DNA of 64,000 nt from assembly GCA_900544135.1 (NCBI GenBank), contig UQTU01000002.1:62001-126000 (forward strand). The letters run 5' to 3'. This document shows positions 34,647-43,472 of the stretch, one piece after another (position 1 is the stretch's first letter; every line of letters begins with the position of its first letter). Source of the stretch: an uncultured Collinsella sp. GTDB lineage: Bacteria > Actinomycetota > Coriobacteriia > Coriobacteriales > Coriobacteriaceae. The notes beneath the pieces were generated by a model that did no database searches, had not been told where the DNA came from, and saw only the letters and a list, made by a program, of their open reading frames with translations. Position numbers and translations under genes: made by a program.

Positions 34647-36771
34647 GCGTTTCTGGTCTAGACGCGTTTTGACGCACCGTCCGAGCTGCCATCGCAAGCG
34701 AGGCGGCTTTATGGGTCGAGCCGGTGTCGATCTGTTTATCGAAGACGGCGCCTATACCACGCTTTCTTCTGCCGTGGTCATCCTAGTGGTGCTCACATTG
34801 TTGTTTTCGTCGACCGCGGCGATATGGAGCATGTCGCGTGCCGGGGACGCCCAGGTGGCGGCCGATAGCGGCGCGCTGGCGGGTGCCAACGTAGTGTCGT
34901 CCTATCACACGGCTGCCACGGTGGTTGATGCGAGTATCTTGAGTCTGGGGCTGGCGGGGTTTGCCACGATCGGGACGGGCCTGGTCGCCATCCTCATCCC
35001 GGGTGCCGAGCCGGTTGCCGGCAATATGGTCGACACCGGGATCGAGATCATTAAAACGCGCAACAAGTTTGCCAAAAGCGCATCGGAAGGCTTACAGAAA
35101 ATCGAGACGGCTCTGCCGTATCTGATCGCCGCGCGTGCCACGCAGGCGGTGTCGGCGCAGGATACCGATAGTGTGACCTATACCGGTACGGCGCTTGCCG
35201 TGCCCAGGACATCCGAATCGGACTTCGCCGCGCTCAAAGGGTCAGAGATCTCGACCGATACCATCGAGAGCACCTCAAAAGACCTTGACTATGCTGCCAG
35301 GGAACTGAAGAAAGCGTCCGAGAAAACGTCAAAGGCCAAGGAACGCGCCTGGCTTGCCGACTGCGGTGGATCGGACAGAGGCGCAGTCGGAAGCTGTTCG
35401 TGCATGTGGGAACGCGCGAAGAGCTTGGCGAAGCTTTCGGATATTGAGAATCAGCACTATGCCTCGAGTGTCACATGGGAGCCGCAAGTGGCGCTCGATC
35501 GCGCGAAGGCCTATTACCGCTTGCGCCTTGCAAACGAGGCGCCTCAGGGCTCAAGCGTCGAGATGAAGGCGGAGTCGGCGGCGCGCAAGGCGTTTTACAC
35601 CTATGCGAGTACAGAGGTCAATCGTGCATATGTAACCGAGGGCGGAGATGAAGTTACTTCCTATATCCCGCTGTTGCCGCGCAACACTGACGAGGTGCGA
35701 GCGACGGAACTCTATTCCGATACGGCGTGGCCAACCAGTGCCATCGATGGCAAGATGTATCTGCATTACGGAACGAGTTGCCCCAACTATAAGAAGGGGG
35801 CGCCAGGCGGGCTGGCCTCGGTTGCTGATTATGACGGGCAGGACAGATGCAACAGATGCCATTTTGGCGTTTCGTCGCTCGGCGCCGTTGCGGCTCCTTC
35901 GACTTCTATCGAAAACGGCTTCGAGTACCACTTTGATCGATTCAAAGACGCTCTGGAAGACTACGTCGAATGCCGCAACAAAGAGCTCGAGCTCATGCGC
36001 CAGACCGAGGACGAGGCTGACCGTGCGGGTAATGCGTTTGACGAGGCCATTAGAGCGCTTTCGGGCGAGCGTCCGCGTATCGCCCCGCCCGGGCGAAATG
36101 GCGTGGTTGCCCTTGCGGTTTCGGGTGCCATCTCGAGCCCCGATGAGCTCAACTCTTCGTTTAACACGACAGTCAGGCTTGGCGATCGCGGTGCTATCTC
36201 TGCCGCGGTGTTGGCACCCGATGACGCGACAGCGCAAAACAACGTGCTTTCGCGATTTTTCTCGACATTGAAGGAACGCTCGGGCGGCGTTGCCGGCGTG
36301 CTCGACGGCGTCATGGATGTTTGGGGACGGCTGCTCGTAGGATACGGTGATATCCAAGGTTCGGCCGACGAACTTATGGACGAGATGATTAAAGGCCTAG
36401 GAGGGGGCAGCGGCGCGTTGGGCTCCATCGCATCGTGGCTCGGCGATACCGTTTCGGCGTCCGTGGCGGCGTTGGGTCTGGAGCCGTGCGACTTGCGCCT
36501 GCGAAAGCCGGTGCTGACCGATTCCGCCAACGTCATTAAGAGTCCGGGGTCTGACATTGCCGGTCTCTCTCAAGCGCAAGACAAACTGCGAAGTATTCCG
36601 TTGGGCGTGACCGATCCCAAGGCGCTTTGCGAGGCGTTGGAATATCAAGTCGAACGCACCATTAGCGGTACGGTGTTCACGCTTGCGGAGATTCCTCTGC
36701 CCGGCGGCGGCTCCATCCCACTCACCGTCGATGTCGCCACGCTGGTTGGCGCTCTGGGCGGTGGGTCGTAA
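34618..36771 (+). CDS. Large extracytoplasmic Tad-operon protein (TadG-like), 717 aa
   Basis: A basic N-terminus leads to EDGAYTTLSSAVVILVVLTLLFSSTAAIW (residues 42-70), a prepilin-like membrane segment lacking the usual Glu. DAQVAADSGALAGANVVSS follows, the typical TadE/TadG start of the outer region. The outer part of about 640 residues has coiled-coil stretches and eight or more cysteines, including CGGSD..CSCMW and CPNYK..CNRCHFG groups. Likely a minor pilus or tip protein. GGAGGGAG precedes the ATG. Its stop overlaps the next start (TAATG). Confidence 0.75.
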   Translation: MIRGLLHGIKRFWSRRVLTHRPSCHRKRGGFMGRAGVDLFIEDGAYTTLSSAVVILVVLTLLFSSTAAIWSMSRAGDAQVAADSGALAGANVVSSYHTAATVVDASILSLGLAGFATIGTGLVAILIPGAEPVAGNMVDTGIEIIKTRNKFAKSASEGLQKIETALPYLIAARATQAVSAQDTDSVTYTGTALAVPRTSESDFAALKGSEISTDTIESTSKDLDYAARELKKASEKTSKAKERAWLADCGGSDRGAVGSCSCMWERAKSLAKLSDIENQHYASSVTWEPQVALDRAKAYYRLRLANEAPQGSSVEMKAESAARKAFYTYASTEVNRAYVTEGGDEVTSYIPLLPRNTDEVRATELYSDTAWPTSAIDGKMYLHYGTSCPNYKKGAPGGLASVADYDGQDRCNRCHFGVSSLGAVAAPSTSIENGFEYHFDRFKDALEDYVECRNKELELMRQTEDEADRAGNAFDEAIRALSGERPRIAPPGRNGVVALAVSGAISSPDELNSSFNTTVRLGDRGAISAAVLAPDDATAQNNVLSRFFSTLKERSGGVAGVLDGVMDVWGRLLVGYGDIQGSADELMDEMIKGLGGGSGALGSIASWLGDTVSASVAALGLEPCDLRLRKPVLTDSANVIKSPGSDIAGLSQAQDKLRSIPLGVTDPKALCEALEYQVERTISGTVFTLAEIPLPGGGSIPLTVDVATLVGALGGGS

Positions 36772-37247
36772 TGAGTATCCGCATGCGTCTGCGCGAGGAG
36801 CGCGCCCAAGCGACGGTGGAGATGGCGGTGGTTACGCCCGTTTTGCTGGCGCTGGCACTCATCGTGTACAACGTCATGATCTTTGCCAGCGCTGTCGCGC
36901 GCTTCGACCGCGTGGTACCCGACATCGTGTTGGCGCACGCCGTGGCGTCGGAGGGGGAGGGCGACGAAAGCTCTGCCGATGCCTCGGCGACGGTTCAGAC
37001 TCAAATTCTGAATGCCATGGAAGGCTATGACTTGCGGATCGAAGTGTCGAGCGAGCAAGGCGCGGAGGCATCGGATGGTGGCCTGCTCTCCCTATCCGGT
37101 ACGTTTAGGACCTACACCTGCACCATGCACTATGAGCCGTGGCCGACTTCTCTCAGCATCGCTGGCGTTTCGCTGGGGGCGCCGACAACGTTGTCGCACG
37201 AGCGTGCGGTGACGGTCGATCCATGGCGTCCGGGGGTGGTCATGTGA
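36771..37247 (+). CDS. TadE-like pseudopilin, 158 aa
   Basis: The leader MSIRMRLREERAQA precedes TVEMAVVTPVLLALALIVYNVMIF, a class III prepilin segment. The outer domain of about 115 residues ends in VDPWRPGVVM. Last pilin-like gene of the Tad operon, overlapping its upstream neighbour by one base and the DUF192 gene by GTGA. Confidence 0.85.
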   Translation: MSIRMRLREERAQATVEMAVVTPVLLALALIVYNVMIFASAVARFDRVVPDIVLAHAVASEGEGDESSADASATVQTQILNAMEGYDLRIEVSSEQGAEASDGGLLSLSGTFRTYTCTMHYEPWPTSLSIAGVSLGAPTTLSHERAVTVDPWRPGVVM

Positions 37248-37603
37248 CCGCGGTCTCGTCCTACATCGCCTACGCGCGGGCACTCAATAGGCTGGGTTGG
37301 ACGCCGGCCGAGTTTGTGGTGGCGGAGTCGTTTGCCGTGCGCCTGCGCGGCATGCTGGGACGGCGTCCGGTTGCCGCCAACGGCCTGCCGCTCGTCATGG
37401 CGTTTCCACGCTGCTCTTCGGTCCATACGTGTTTTATGGCCTATCCCATCGACATCGCCTTCATCGATGCACGCGGCAATATCCTCGCGCGCTACGAAAA
37501 CGTATGTCCCTGGTGTATGTGCTCCTGCCCCGGCGCCTGGGCGGTATTGGAACGCCCTTCAATCCTCGCTACACCTCCCGCCCTCCAACAAGTGCCGGCG
37601 TAA
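37244..37603 (+). CDS. DUF192 family protein, 119 aa
   Basis: The DUF192 pattern is clear: RLRGMLGRRP, LVMAFPRCSSVHTCFMAYPIDIAFID and ARYENVCPWCMCSCPGA. Members are small and of unknown function. There is no signal peptide here. Four cysteines cluster at the end (CPWCMCSC), which is unusual for the family. The start is GTG 37244, overlapping the stop of the last pseudopilin. Confidence 0.8.
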   Translation: MTAVSSYIAYARALNRLGWTPAEFVVAESFAVRLRGMLGRRPVAANGLPLVMAFPRCSSVHTCFMAYPIDIAFIDARGNILARYENVCPWCMCSCPGAWAVLERPSILATPPALQQVPA

Positions 37604-37622
37604 GAGATTGGCGACAGCGGAC

Positions 37623-37637
37623 TTTCGTCATACGAAA
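37623..37637 (+). promoter_or_regulatory. Candidate operator of the toxin-antitoxin-like pair
   Basis: TTTCGT-CAT-ACGAAA is a perfect 6-bp palindrome 26 nt before the toxin-like start. A short palindrome in this place is typical of autoregulated toxin-antitoxin operons. Confidence 0.45.
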
Positions 37638-37662
37638 TTGGGTAAGATGGAGGAGAAGATGC

Positions 37663-37929
37663 ATGGATGTTGAGATCCATCCCAACGCTAAAAAGCACCT
37701 GACGGAAAAGCAGGTACTAGGTGCCTGGTTCGCGGTTACTGAGTGCATTCGCCGCGAGTCGGAGGACGAGCCGCCGAGATGGCTTGCCATTGGATGGCTT
37801 CCAGATGGTCGAAGTGTGGAACTTGTTGCGGTCGAACTAATTCGTGGATGGCTCATTATTCATGCCCTGTCTCCGGTTCAGAAGAAATTCTGGCAAGAGA
37901 TCGAGCGAGCTCGGCAGAGGGGTCGATGA
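37663..37929 (+). CDS. Small toxin-like protein of a toxin-antitoxin pair, 88 aa
   Basis: IHPNAKKHLTEKQVLGAW, RWLAIGWLPDGRSVELVAVEL and WLIIHALSPVQKKF follow the strand-helix order of BrnT/RelE-like small RNases, though identity to any family is not certain. AGGAG lies 7 nt before the ATG. Toxin first, antitoxin second, with ATGA overlap. Confidence 0.6.
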   Translation: MDVEIHPNAKKHLTEKQVLGAWFAVTECIRRESEDEPPRWLAIGWLPDGRSVELVAVELIRGWLIIHALSPVQKKFWQEIERARQRGR

Positions 37930-38213
37930 TGAGCAAGACGTATACGGCCGCTAATGGTCAGGTTGTAACGGATGAAATGATTGACGCGTGGTGCGAGTCG
38001 TACGAGCGCGGAGAGTTACCGGATGGCGAACACACCGTTGGTGGGATCGTGCATGGACGGCCCCCGCTCTCAGGTGAGGGGACGGCAACGCTGTCGGTCA
38101 AGATTCCTCTGGGAATGAAGGAGGCCATTCGTCGACGGGCGGCTGCCGAGGGGATGACGCCAAGTGAGTTTGCCCGTGCGGCTCTGAGCGAAAAACTTCT
38201 TGCTGCCGACTGA
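37926..38213 (+). CDS. Ribbon-helix-helix antitoxin-like protein, 95 aa
   Basis: The C-terminal half is a ribbon-helix-helix domain: TATLSVKIPLGMKEAIRRRAAAEGMTPSEFARAAL. The N-terminal half (about 50 residues) is polar and would bind the toxin. It overlaps the toxin-like gene by four bases. The tRNA-Phe gene and its element follow. Confidence 0.7.
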   Translation: MMSKTYTAANGQVVTDEMIDAWCESYERGELPDGEHTVGGIVHGRPPLSGEGTATLSVKIPLGMKEAIRRRAAAEGMTPSEFARAALSEKLLAAD

Positions 38214-38276
38214 TGCCTCTGACGTGCCGATTTATAGAACCGAGGCTGTGCTCAAAAACTTTTTTAAAATTCTCGG

Positions 38277-38304
38277 TTGACCGGAACGCGTCCTTGGTTA
38301 TACT
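38277..38304 (+). promoter_or_regulatory. Promoter of tRNA-Phe
   Basis: TTGACC (38277-38282) and TATACT (38299-38304) with 16-nt spacing, about 33 nt before the tRNA. Confidence 0.8.
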
Positions 38305-38336
38305 AATCAAGCCTTGAAACAAGGCACACCTCAAAT

Positions 38337-38391
<55 letters not shown>

Positions 38392-38409
<18 letters not shown>

Positions 38410-38647
38410 CCTTGAATTGACTAGGACCTCTGCAAAGGGGTCCTTTTCTTTTATGTGGACCATGCATGGAATCGAACCCCGTGAGGGCGCGGAGCTGAGG
38501 AAACGCGCAAGCGTTTTCCAGCGTAGCTCGCAAGGCGCGCAAGCGCCGCGGCGGTCCGTCCGCGCAGCGCGCGGACGCGATTCCCTTCCCCGCCACCTTG
38601 AATTGACTAGGACCTCTGCAAAGGGGTCCTTTTCTTTTATGTGGACC
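38392..38647 (+). repeat. tRNA-linked element A (tRNA-Phe)
   Basis: A perfect 70-bp direct repeat (38392-38461 and 38578-38647, period 186) contains the tRNA 3' end from the T-loop onward plus the terminator (stem near 38423-38444, then T-rich). The 116-bp middle starts with an inverted T-arm, GGAATCGAACCCC at 38468-38480. Three hairpins follow: 38499-38519 with an outer GAGCT/AGCTC, 38534-38547 (GGCGC-gcaa-GCGCC), and 38557-38577 (CGTCCGCG/CGCGGACG). No gene lies within. From 38648 to 38883 I see nothing beyond the ribosome site of the next gene. Confidence 0.9.
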
Positions 38648-38883
38648 CGCGGAAAATGCATCCCAGTCTTTTGCGAAAAACGGGACGCGCTTTCCGGCGC
38701 TTACTTCCGACGTGCGTGCACATCTCGGCGCGCCATCTCGGGCCCGCTCAGACATTCCTCCCGCTTTTGCGCCACTTTACAGACCGTTCGGTCGTCTGTC
38801 CGCACGCGCGGGTATACTCAAAACGATACTTTTCCTATGCAATACGATGCAGGCTCGGCCTGCACGATCCGAAGGGGGCAGTG

Positions 38884-39945
38884 ATGGAGAGGATACTCGG
38901 CGTTAATCTCTCTGGCTGGTTTATTCCCGAGCCTTGGGTGACCCCGTCGCTGTACGCGGCGACCGGTGCATCCAACGCGGCCGAGCTACAGGAGGCCATG
39001 GGTACCGCCGCCTATAACGAGCGCATGCGCCGCCATTACGAGACGTTTGTGAGCGAGGACGATTTTCGTCGCATGGCGCAGATCGGTCTCAATGCCGTGC
39101 GTCTGCCGGTGCCTTGGTATGCCTTTGGCTCACAGGAGTCCGATGCCTCCTACATATCGGTTGTCGATTACATCGACCGCGCGATTGAGTGGGCTGCCAA
39201 GTACGACATCCGCGTGCTGCTCGATCTGGCAACTGTGCCCGGTGGCCAGGGCGATTCCAACGATTCGCCCACCACGCCGGAGGCTGTTGCCGAGTGGCAT
39301 TCGTCCACTAACGGCCGCCATGTCGCACTCGACGTGCTCGAGCGCTTGGCTGATCGCTATGGCGAGGCCGAGAGCCTACTGGGCATTGAGCTGCTGGACA
39401 CGCCGCAGATGAGCGTTCGCAAGAGCCTCTTCACCATGACGGATGGCATTCCCGCTCACTACCTGCGCAATTTCTATCGCGATGCCTACGAGCTCGTCCG
39501 TTCGTATATGCCCGAGGATAAGATCGTCGTCTTCTCGTCGTCGGGGCATCCCAGCGAGTGGAAGCATTTTATGCGCGGCGCCAAGTACAAGAACGTCTAC
39601 ATGGACCTTCACCTATACCATTACCGCGACGAGTACGCGCTCGACATCACGAGCCCTCGCGGGCTGACGACGGCGATTTCGCGTAACAAGCGCGAGCTTA
39701 AAGAAGCGATTTCGACTGGGTTCCCCGTGCTGGTGGGCGAATGGTCGGGTGCGGCGATCTTTGCCAACTCGTCGGTTACGCCCGAGGGCCGCAATGCCTA
39801 CGAGCGCGTGTTTATCGCCAACCAGCTGGCTTCGTTTGCGCCGGCTGCCGGTTGGTTCTTCCAAACGTGGAAGACCGAGAAGCGCATTGCAGCATGGGAC
39901 GCTCGCGCGGCGCTCGGTACGCTCGAACGCGGCATGATTGAATAG
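38884..39945 (+). CDS. GH5-like glycoside hydrolase homologue, 353 aa, probable active-site loss
   Basis: A TIM-barrel protein close to the exo-beta-1,3-glucanase branch of GH5: GLNAVRLPVPWYAF, VLLDLATVPGGQ, GIELLDTP, then MDLHLYHY and VLVGEWSGA. The nucleophile Glu286 is kept in VGEWSGA. The acid/base site, normally NEP in the GIELLNEP motif, reads Asp172-Thr173-Pro174, so the catalytic Glu is missing. There is no signal peptide, so it is probably cytoplasmic. ATG 38884 has AAGGGGG 5 nt upstream. Confidence 0.82.
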   Translation: MERILGVNLSGWFIPEPWVTPSLYAATGASNAAELQEAMGTAAYNERMRRHYETFVSEDDFRRMAQIGLNAVRLPVPWYAFGSQESDASYISVVDYIDRAIEWAAKYDIRVLLDLATVPGGQGDSNDSPTTPEAVAEWHSSTNGRHVALDVLERLADRYGEAESLLGIELLDTPQMSVRKSLFTMTDGIPAHYLRNFYRDAYELVRSYMPEDKIVVFSSSGHPSEWKHFMRGAKYKNVYMDLHLYHYRDEYALDITSPRGLTTAISRNKRELKEAISTGFPVLVGEWSGAAIFANSSVTPEGRNAYERVFIANQLASFAPAAGWFFQTWKTEKRIAAWDARAALGTLERGMIE

Positions 39946-39951
39946 GTTGAT

Positions 39952-40830
39952 ATGACGCAAAACAGCGCCCACACGGGCAAACTCTATGTGGTCGGTACGC
40001 CCATCGGTAACCTGGGCGACCTGTCCCCGCGCGTTGGCGAGGCGTTTGCCGCCGCCGATGCCATTTGCTGCGAAGACACGCGTGTGACGTCAAAGCTGCT
40101 GATGCACCTGGGAATTTCCAAGCCGCTTGTCCGTTGCGACGAGAATGTGATCGCCAGCCGCGCCGCCGGCCTGGTCGACCGTCTGCTGGCGGGGGAGACC
40201 CTCGCCTTTGCCTCGGACGCCGGCATGCCGAGCGTGTCCGATCCCGGCCAGGCGCTGGTCGAGGCGGCACGTGAGGCCGATGTGCCCGTCGAAGTTATCC
40301 CCGGGCCCTCTGCTTGCGTCACGGCGCTCGTTTCGTCCGGCATTCCCTGCGAGCATTTTTTCTTCGAGGGCTTTTTGGGCCGAAAGCACGGCGACCGTGT
40401 GCGCCGTTTGCAGCGCCTTGCCGTGGTGCCCGGCGCACTCATCTTCTACGAGTCTCCACATCGCATCGTGGCGACGCTCGAGGCCGTGGCGGAGGTCTTT
40501 CCCCAGCGTGAGGTTGCCGTCTGCCGCGAACTCACCAAGCTGCACGAGGAGGTCTTGCGCGGGCCCGCTGACCAGCTTGCCGAGGAGCTGCATGCTCGCG
40601 GCGAGGTAAAGGGCGAGATTGCGCTGGTCATCGCGCCGCCGAGCGAGGATGAGGAGGCCGGCATCGCGCCGGTTGGCGCTGCGGTAGCGGATCCCGACGA
40701 GGCCCTGCGCGAGGATATCCGCACCGCGCTCGAGGAGGGGGAGCCCGCCTCTGCGGTGGCCAAGCGCCTGTCTCAGAAGTATTCGCGCCGCAAGCGCGAT
40801 GTCTATGCCATGGTGCTCGATATGCAATAG
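39952..40830 (+). CDS. rsmI: 16S rRNA 2'-O-ribose methyltransferase RsmI, 292 aa
   Basis: Methylates the 2'-O of C1402 in 16S rRNA using SAM. The N-terminal VVGTPIGNLGDLSPR, CEDTRVTSKLL and SDAGMPSVSDPG motifs are exact family marks, as is YESPHRI near residue 165. Complete. It follows the GH5-like gene by 6 nt and precedes metG. Confidence 0.95.
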   Translation: MTQNSAHTGKLYVVGTPIGNLGDLSPRVGEAFAAADAICCEDTRVTSKLLMHLGISKPLVRCDENVIASRAAGLVDRLLAGETLAFASDAGMPSVSDPGQALVEAAREADVPVEVIPGPSACVTALVSSGIPCEHFFFEGFLGRKHGDRVRRLQRLAVVPGALIFYESPHRIVATLEAVAEVFPQREVAVCRELTKLHEEVLRGPADQLAEELHARGEVKGEIALVIAPPSEDEEAGIAPVGAAVADPDEALREDIRTALEEGEPASAVAKRLSQKYSRRKRDVYAMVLDMQ

Positions 40831-40899
40831 ATGGAGGATATCCAGCCCTTGCGCTAGAATCATCCCCTGTATGCAACGTTTTTCTGGAGGACAAACCCC

Positions 40900-42501
40900 A
40901 TGGATCAAAGCAAGCCTTCGTTCTTTATCACGACGCCCATCTACTACGTCAACGCCGATCCGCACCTGGGCACGGCTTATTCCACCATCATCGCCGACGT
41001 TCAGGCTCGCTATCGCCGCTCCGCCGGCTATAACGTCAAGTTCCTGACTGGCATGGACGAGCACGGCGAGAAGGTCGCCGAGGCCGCTGCCAAGCACAAC
41101 ATGACGCCGCAGGAGTGGACCGATAGCCAGGCCCCGCACTTCAAGGAGCTTTGGAGCAAGCTCGAGATCTCCAACGACGACTTCATTCGCACCACCGAGC
41201 CGCGCCAGCATCACGCCGTGCAGTATCTGTGGGAGCGCATGAAGGAGTCCGGCTACCTGTATAAGGGCAGCTATGACGGCTGGTACTGCGTGCCCGACGA
41301 GACCTACTTTACCGATACGCAGGTCCAGAAGGGCGACGAGGAGTACGGCAGCGTCGGCCAGCATCTATGCCCCGACTGCCACCGTCCGCTTGAGCGCGTG
41401 CAGGAGGAGTCCTACTTCTTTAAGCTCTCCGCCTTCCAGGACAAGCTGCTCAAGCTCTATGACGAGCACCCCGACTTTGTCGAGCCTGCGTTCCGCATGA
41501 ACGAGGTACGTAGCTTTGTCGAGGGCGGCCTTAACGACCTTTCCGTGAGCCGCACGAGCTTTGACTGGGGCATTCAGGTCCCGTTTGACGAGGGTCACGT
41601 GACCTACGTGTGGTTCGATGCGCTGCTCAACTATATGACGGCCGTCGGCTACGGTGTCGACACCGACGAGGCGCGTGCCGAGCTGGCCTATCGCTGGCCC
41701 GCGCAGTTCCACATCGTGGGTAAGGACATCATCCGCTTCCACTGCGTCATTTGGCCCGCCATGCTCATGGCCATCGGCGAGGCCCTGCCCGAGCACGTCT
41801 TTGCCCACGGCTTCCTGACCGTGCGCAATGCCGAGACAGGCAAGGCCGAGAAGATGTCCAAGAGCCGCGGTAACGCCATCGCTCCGCAGGACGTTATCGA
41901 CATGCTGGGCGTCGAGGGCTATCGCTATTACTTTATGACCGACGTGGTCCCCGGCACCGACGGCGCCATCAGCTTCGATCGCATGGAGCAGGTCTACAAC
42001 GCCGATCTGGCCAACAGCTGGGGCAACCTCATTTCGCGCTCGCTCAACATGAGCGCAAAGTACTTTGACGGCTGCGCCCCGGCTAAACCGGCGTCTGCCG
42101 ACGCGTTCGATAACCCGCTGGCAAAGATTGCCGACGGTTTGGTCGAGCGCTACATGGCCAAGATGGACATGCTCGATTACGGCGGAGCCAAGGATGAGGT
42201 CATGGAGCTCATCCATGCCGCCAACCACTACATCGAGGACTCCGAGCCCTGGGCGCTTGCCAAGGACGAGGCCAAGGCTGACGAGCTGGCATTTGTGATT
42301 TACAACCTGCTCGAGGCCATCCGCATCGCCGCCCACCTGCTGATGCCGCTCATGCCCCAGACTTCTGTCGAGGCTCTGCGCCGCCTGTCCTGTGAGGGCG
42401 AGGCCGCGAGCGACGACCTCAAGGGCATTTGCGCTTGGGGCCTGCTTGCTGGTGGTCAGCCCGTCGAGAAGGGCGATCCGCTGTTCCCGCGTCTGGCGTA
42501 G
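40900..42501 (+). CDS. metG: Methionyl-tRNA synthetase, 533 aa
   Basis: A class I synthetase. The HIGH motif is HLGT (22-25) in YYVNADPHLGTAY, and KMSKS is at 318-322. A CPDCHRPL pair near residue 155 is the remnant of the zinc knuckle, giving a short single-knuckle connective domain. The C-terminal tRNA-binding extension found in longer forms is absent, which is common. A good ribosome site (GGAGG) is present. Confidence 0.96.
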   Translation: MDQSKPSFFITTPIYYVNADPHLGTAYSTIIADVQARYRRSAGYNVKFLTGMDEHGEKVAEAAAKHNMTPQEWTDSQAPHFKELWSKLEISNDDFIRTTEPRQHHAVQYLWERMKESGYLYKGSYDGWYCVPDETYFTDTQVQKGDEEYGSVGQHLCPDCHRPLERVQEESYFFKLSAFQDKLLKLYDEHPDFVEPAFRMNEVRSFVEGGLNDLSVSRTSFDWGIQVPFDEGHVTYVWFDALLNYMTAVGYGVDTDEARAELAYRWPAQFHIVGKDIIRFHCVIWPAMLMAIGEALPEHVFAHGFLTVRNAETGKAEKMSKSRGNAIAPQDVIDMLGVEGYRYYFMTDVVPGTDGAISFDRMEQVYNADLANSWGNLISRSLNMSAKYFDGCAPAKPASADAFDNPLAKIADGLVERYMAKMDMLDYGGAKDEVMELIHAANHYIEDSEPWALAKDEAKADELAFVIYNLLEAIRIAAHLLMPLMPQTSVEALRRLSCEGEAASDDLKGICAWGLLAGGQPVEKGDPLFPRLA

Positions 42502-42611
42502 AGACTTCGCGAGCGCCATATCGGCAATTTGCTGTTTAGATGTAAGGGCATGGCCGCAACGGTCCATGCCCTTTCGTTTCAAGACGCCGCCATCATGCTA
42601 AGGAGGCAACT

Positions 42612-43472
42612 ATGACAACTTCGCCTTTGGCAAACCCCACGGCCACCAGGGAGCTGCTGGAGGAGTTTGGCCTTGCGACCAAGCATCGCCTGGGCCAGAA
42701 CTTTCTAATCGACAATCATGTGATCGAGCGTATCTGCGAGCTTGCCGAGCTTGCAGGTGACGAGCGCGTACTCGAGGTGGGTCCGGGTTGCGGTACTTTG
42801 ACACTTGCGTTGCTGCAGGAAGCGGCGTGCGTTACGTCCATTGAGGCCGATCCTGAGCTCGAACCGGTGCTCGACGCCCACGCCGCCGACTATGCCAACT
42901 TCCGCTTTATCATGGGCGACGCGCTTAAGGTGGGCCCGGAGCAGATTGAGCAGGCTGCGGGCGGTGAGCCGACGGTATTTGTCGCGAACTTGCCCTATAA
43001 CGTGGCGGCGACGATCATTTTGCAATTTTTCCAGACGATGCCGGCGCTCAAGCGCGCCGTCGTCATGGTGCAAAAGGAGGTTGCCGATCGCATTGCCGCA
43101 GTGCCGGGCAACAAGACCTATGGCGGCTATACGGCAAAGCTTGGCCTGTATGCGCAGGTAACGGGTCGCTTTGAGGTGCCGCCGCGTTGCTTTATGCCGG
43201 CGCCACACGTGGACTCGGCCGTCGTGCGCATCGACCGTGTTGACGGTGTGGTGCCCGAAGGACTCGATCGCGAATTTGTGGCCCGCGTGATTGACGCTGC
43301 ATTTGCTCAGCGTCGCAAGACCATCCGCAATTCCATGAGCGCCAACGGCTTTGCCAAGGACGTGCTCGATGCCGCCTTTGAGGCTTGCGGTATCGCATCC
43401 ACCACGCGCGCCGAGACGCTCGGCGTCGCCGACTTTGTGTGCCTGGCTCGGGAGCTTTCCCATGACGCTTAA
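42612..43472 (+). CDS. rsmA: 16S rRNA adenine dimethyltransferase RsmA (KsgA), 286 aa
   Basis: Dimethylates A1518 and A1519 of 16S rRNA. KHRLGQNFLID and VLEVGPGCGTLT (SAM site), then NLPYNVAATI (catalytic NLPY) and the C-terminal RRKTIRNSM are all present. The stop overlaps the tatD start by 11 nt. Confidence 0.96.
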   Translation: MTTSPLANPTATRELLEEFGLATKHRLGQNFLIDNHVIERICELAELAGDERVLEVGPGCGTLTLALLQEAACVTSIEADPELEPVLDAHAADYANFRFIMGDALKVGPEQIEQAAGGEPTVFVANLPYNVAATIILQFFQTMPALKRAVVMVQKEVADRIAAVPGNKTYGGYTAKLGLYAQVTGRFEVPPRCFMPAPHVDSAVVRIDRVDGVVPEGLDREFVARVIDAAFAQRRKTIRNSMSANGFAKDVLDAAFEACGIASTTRAETLGVADFVCLARELSHDA

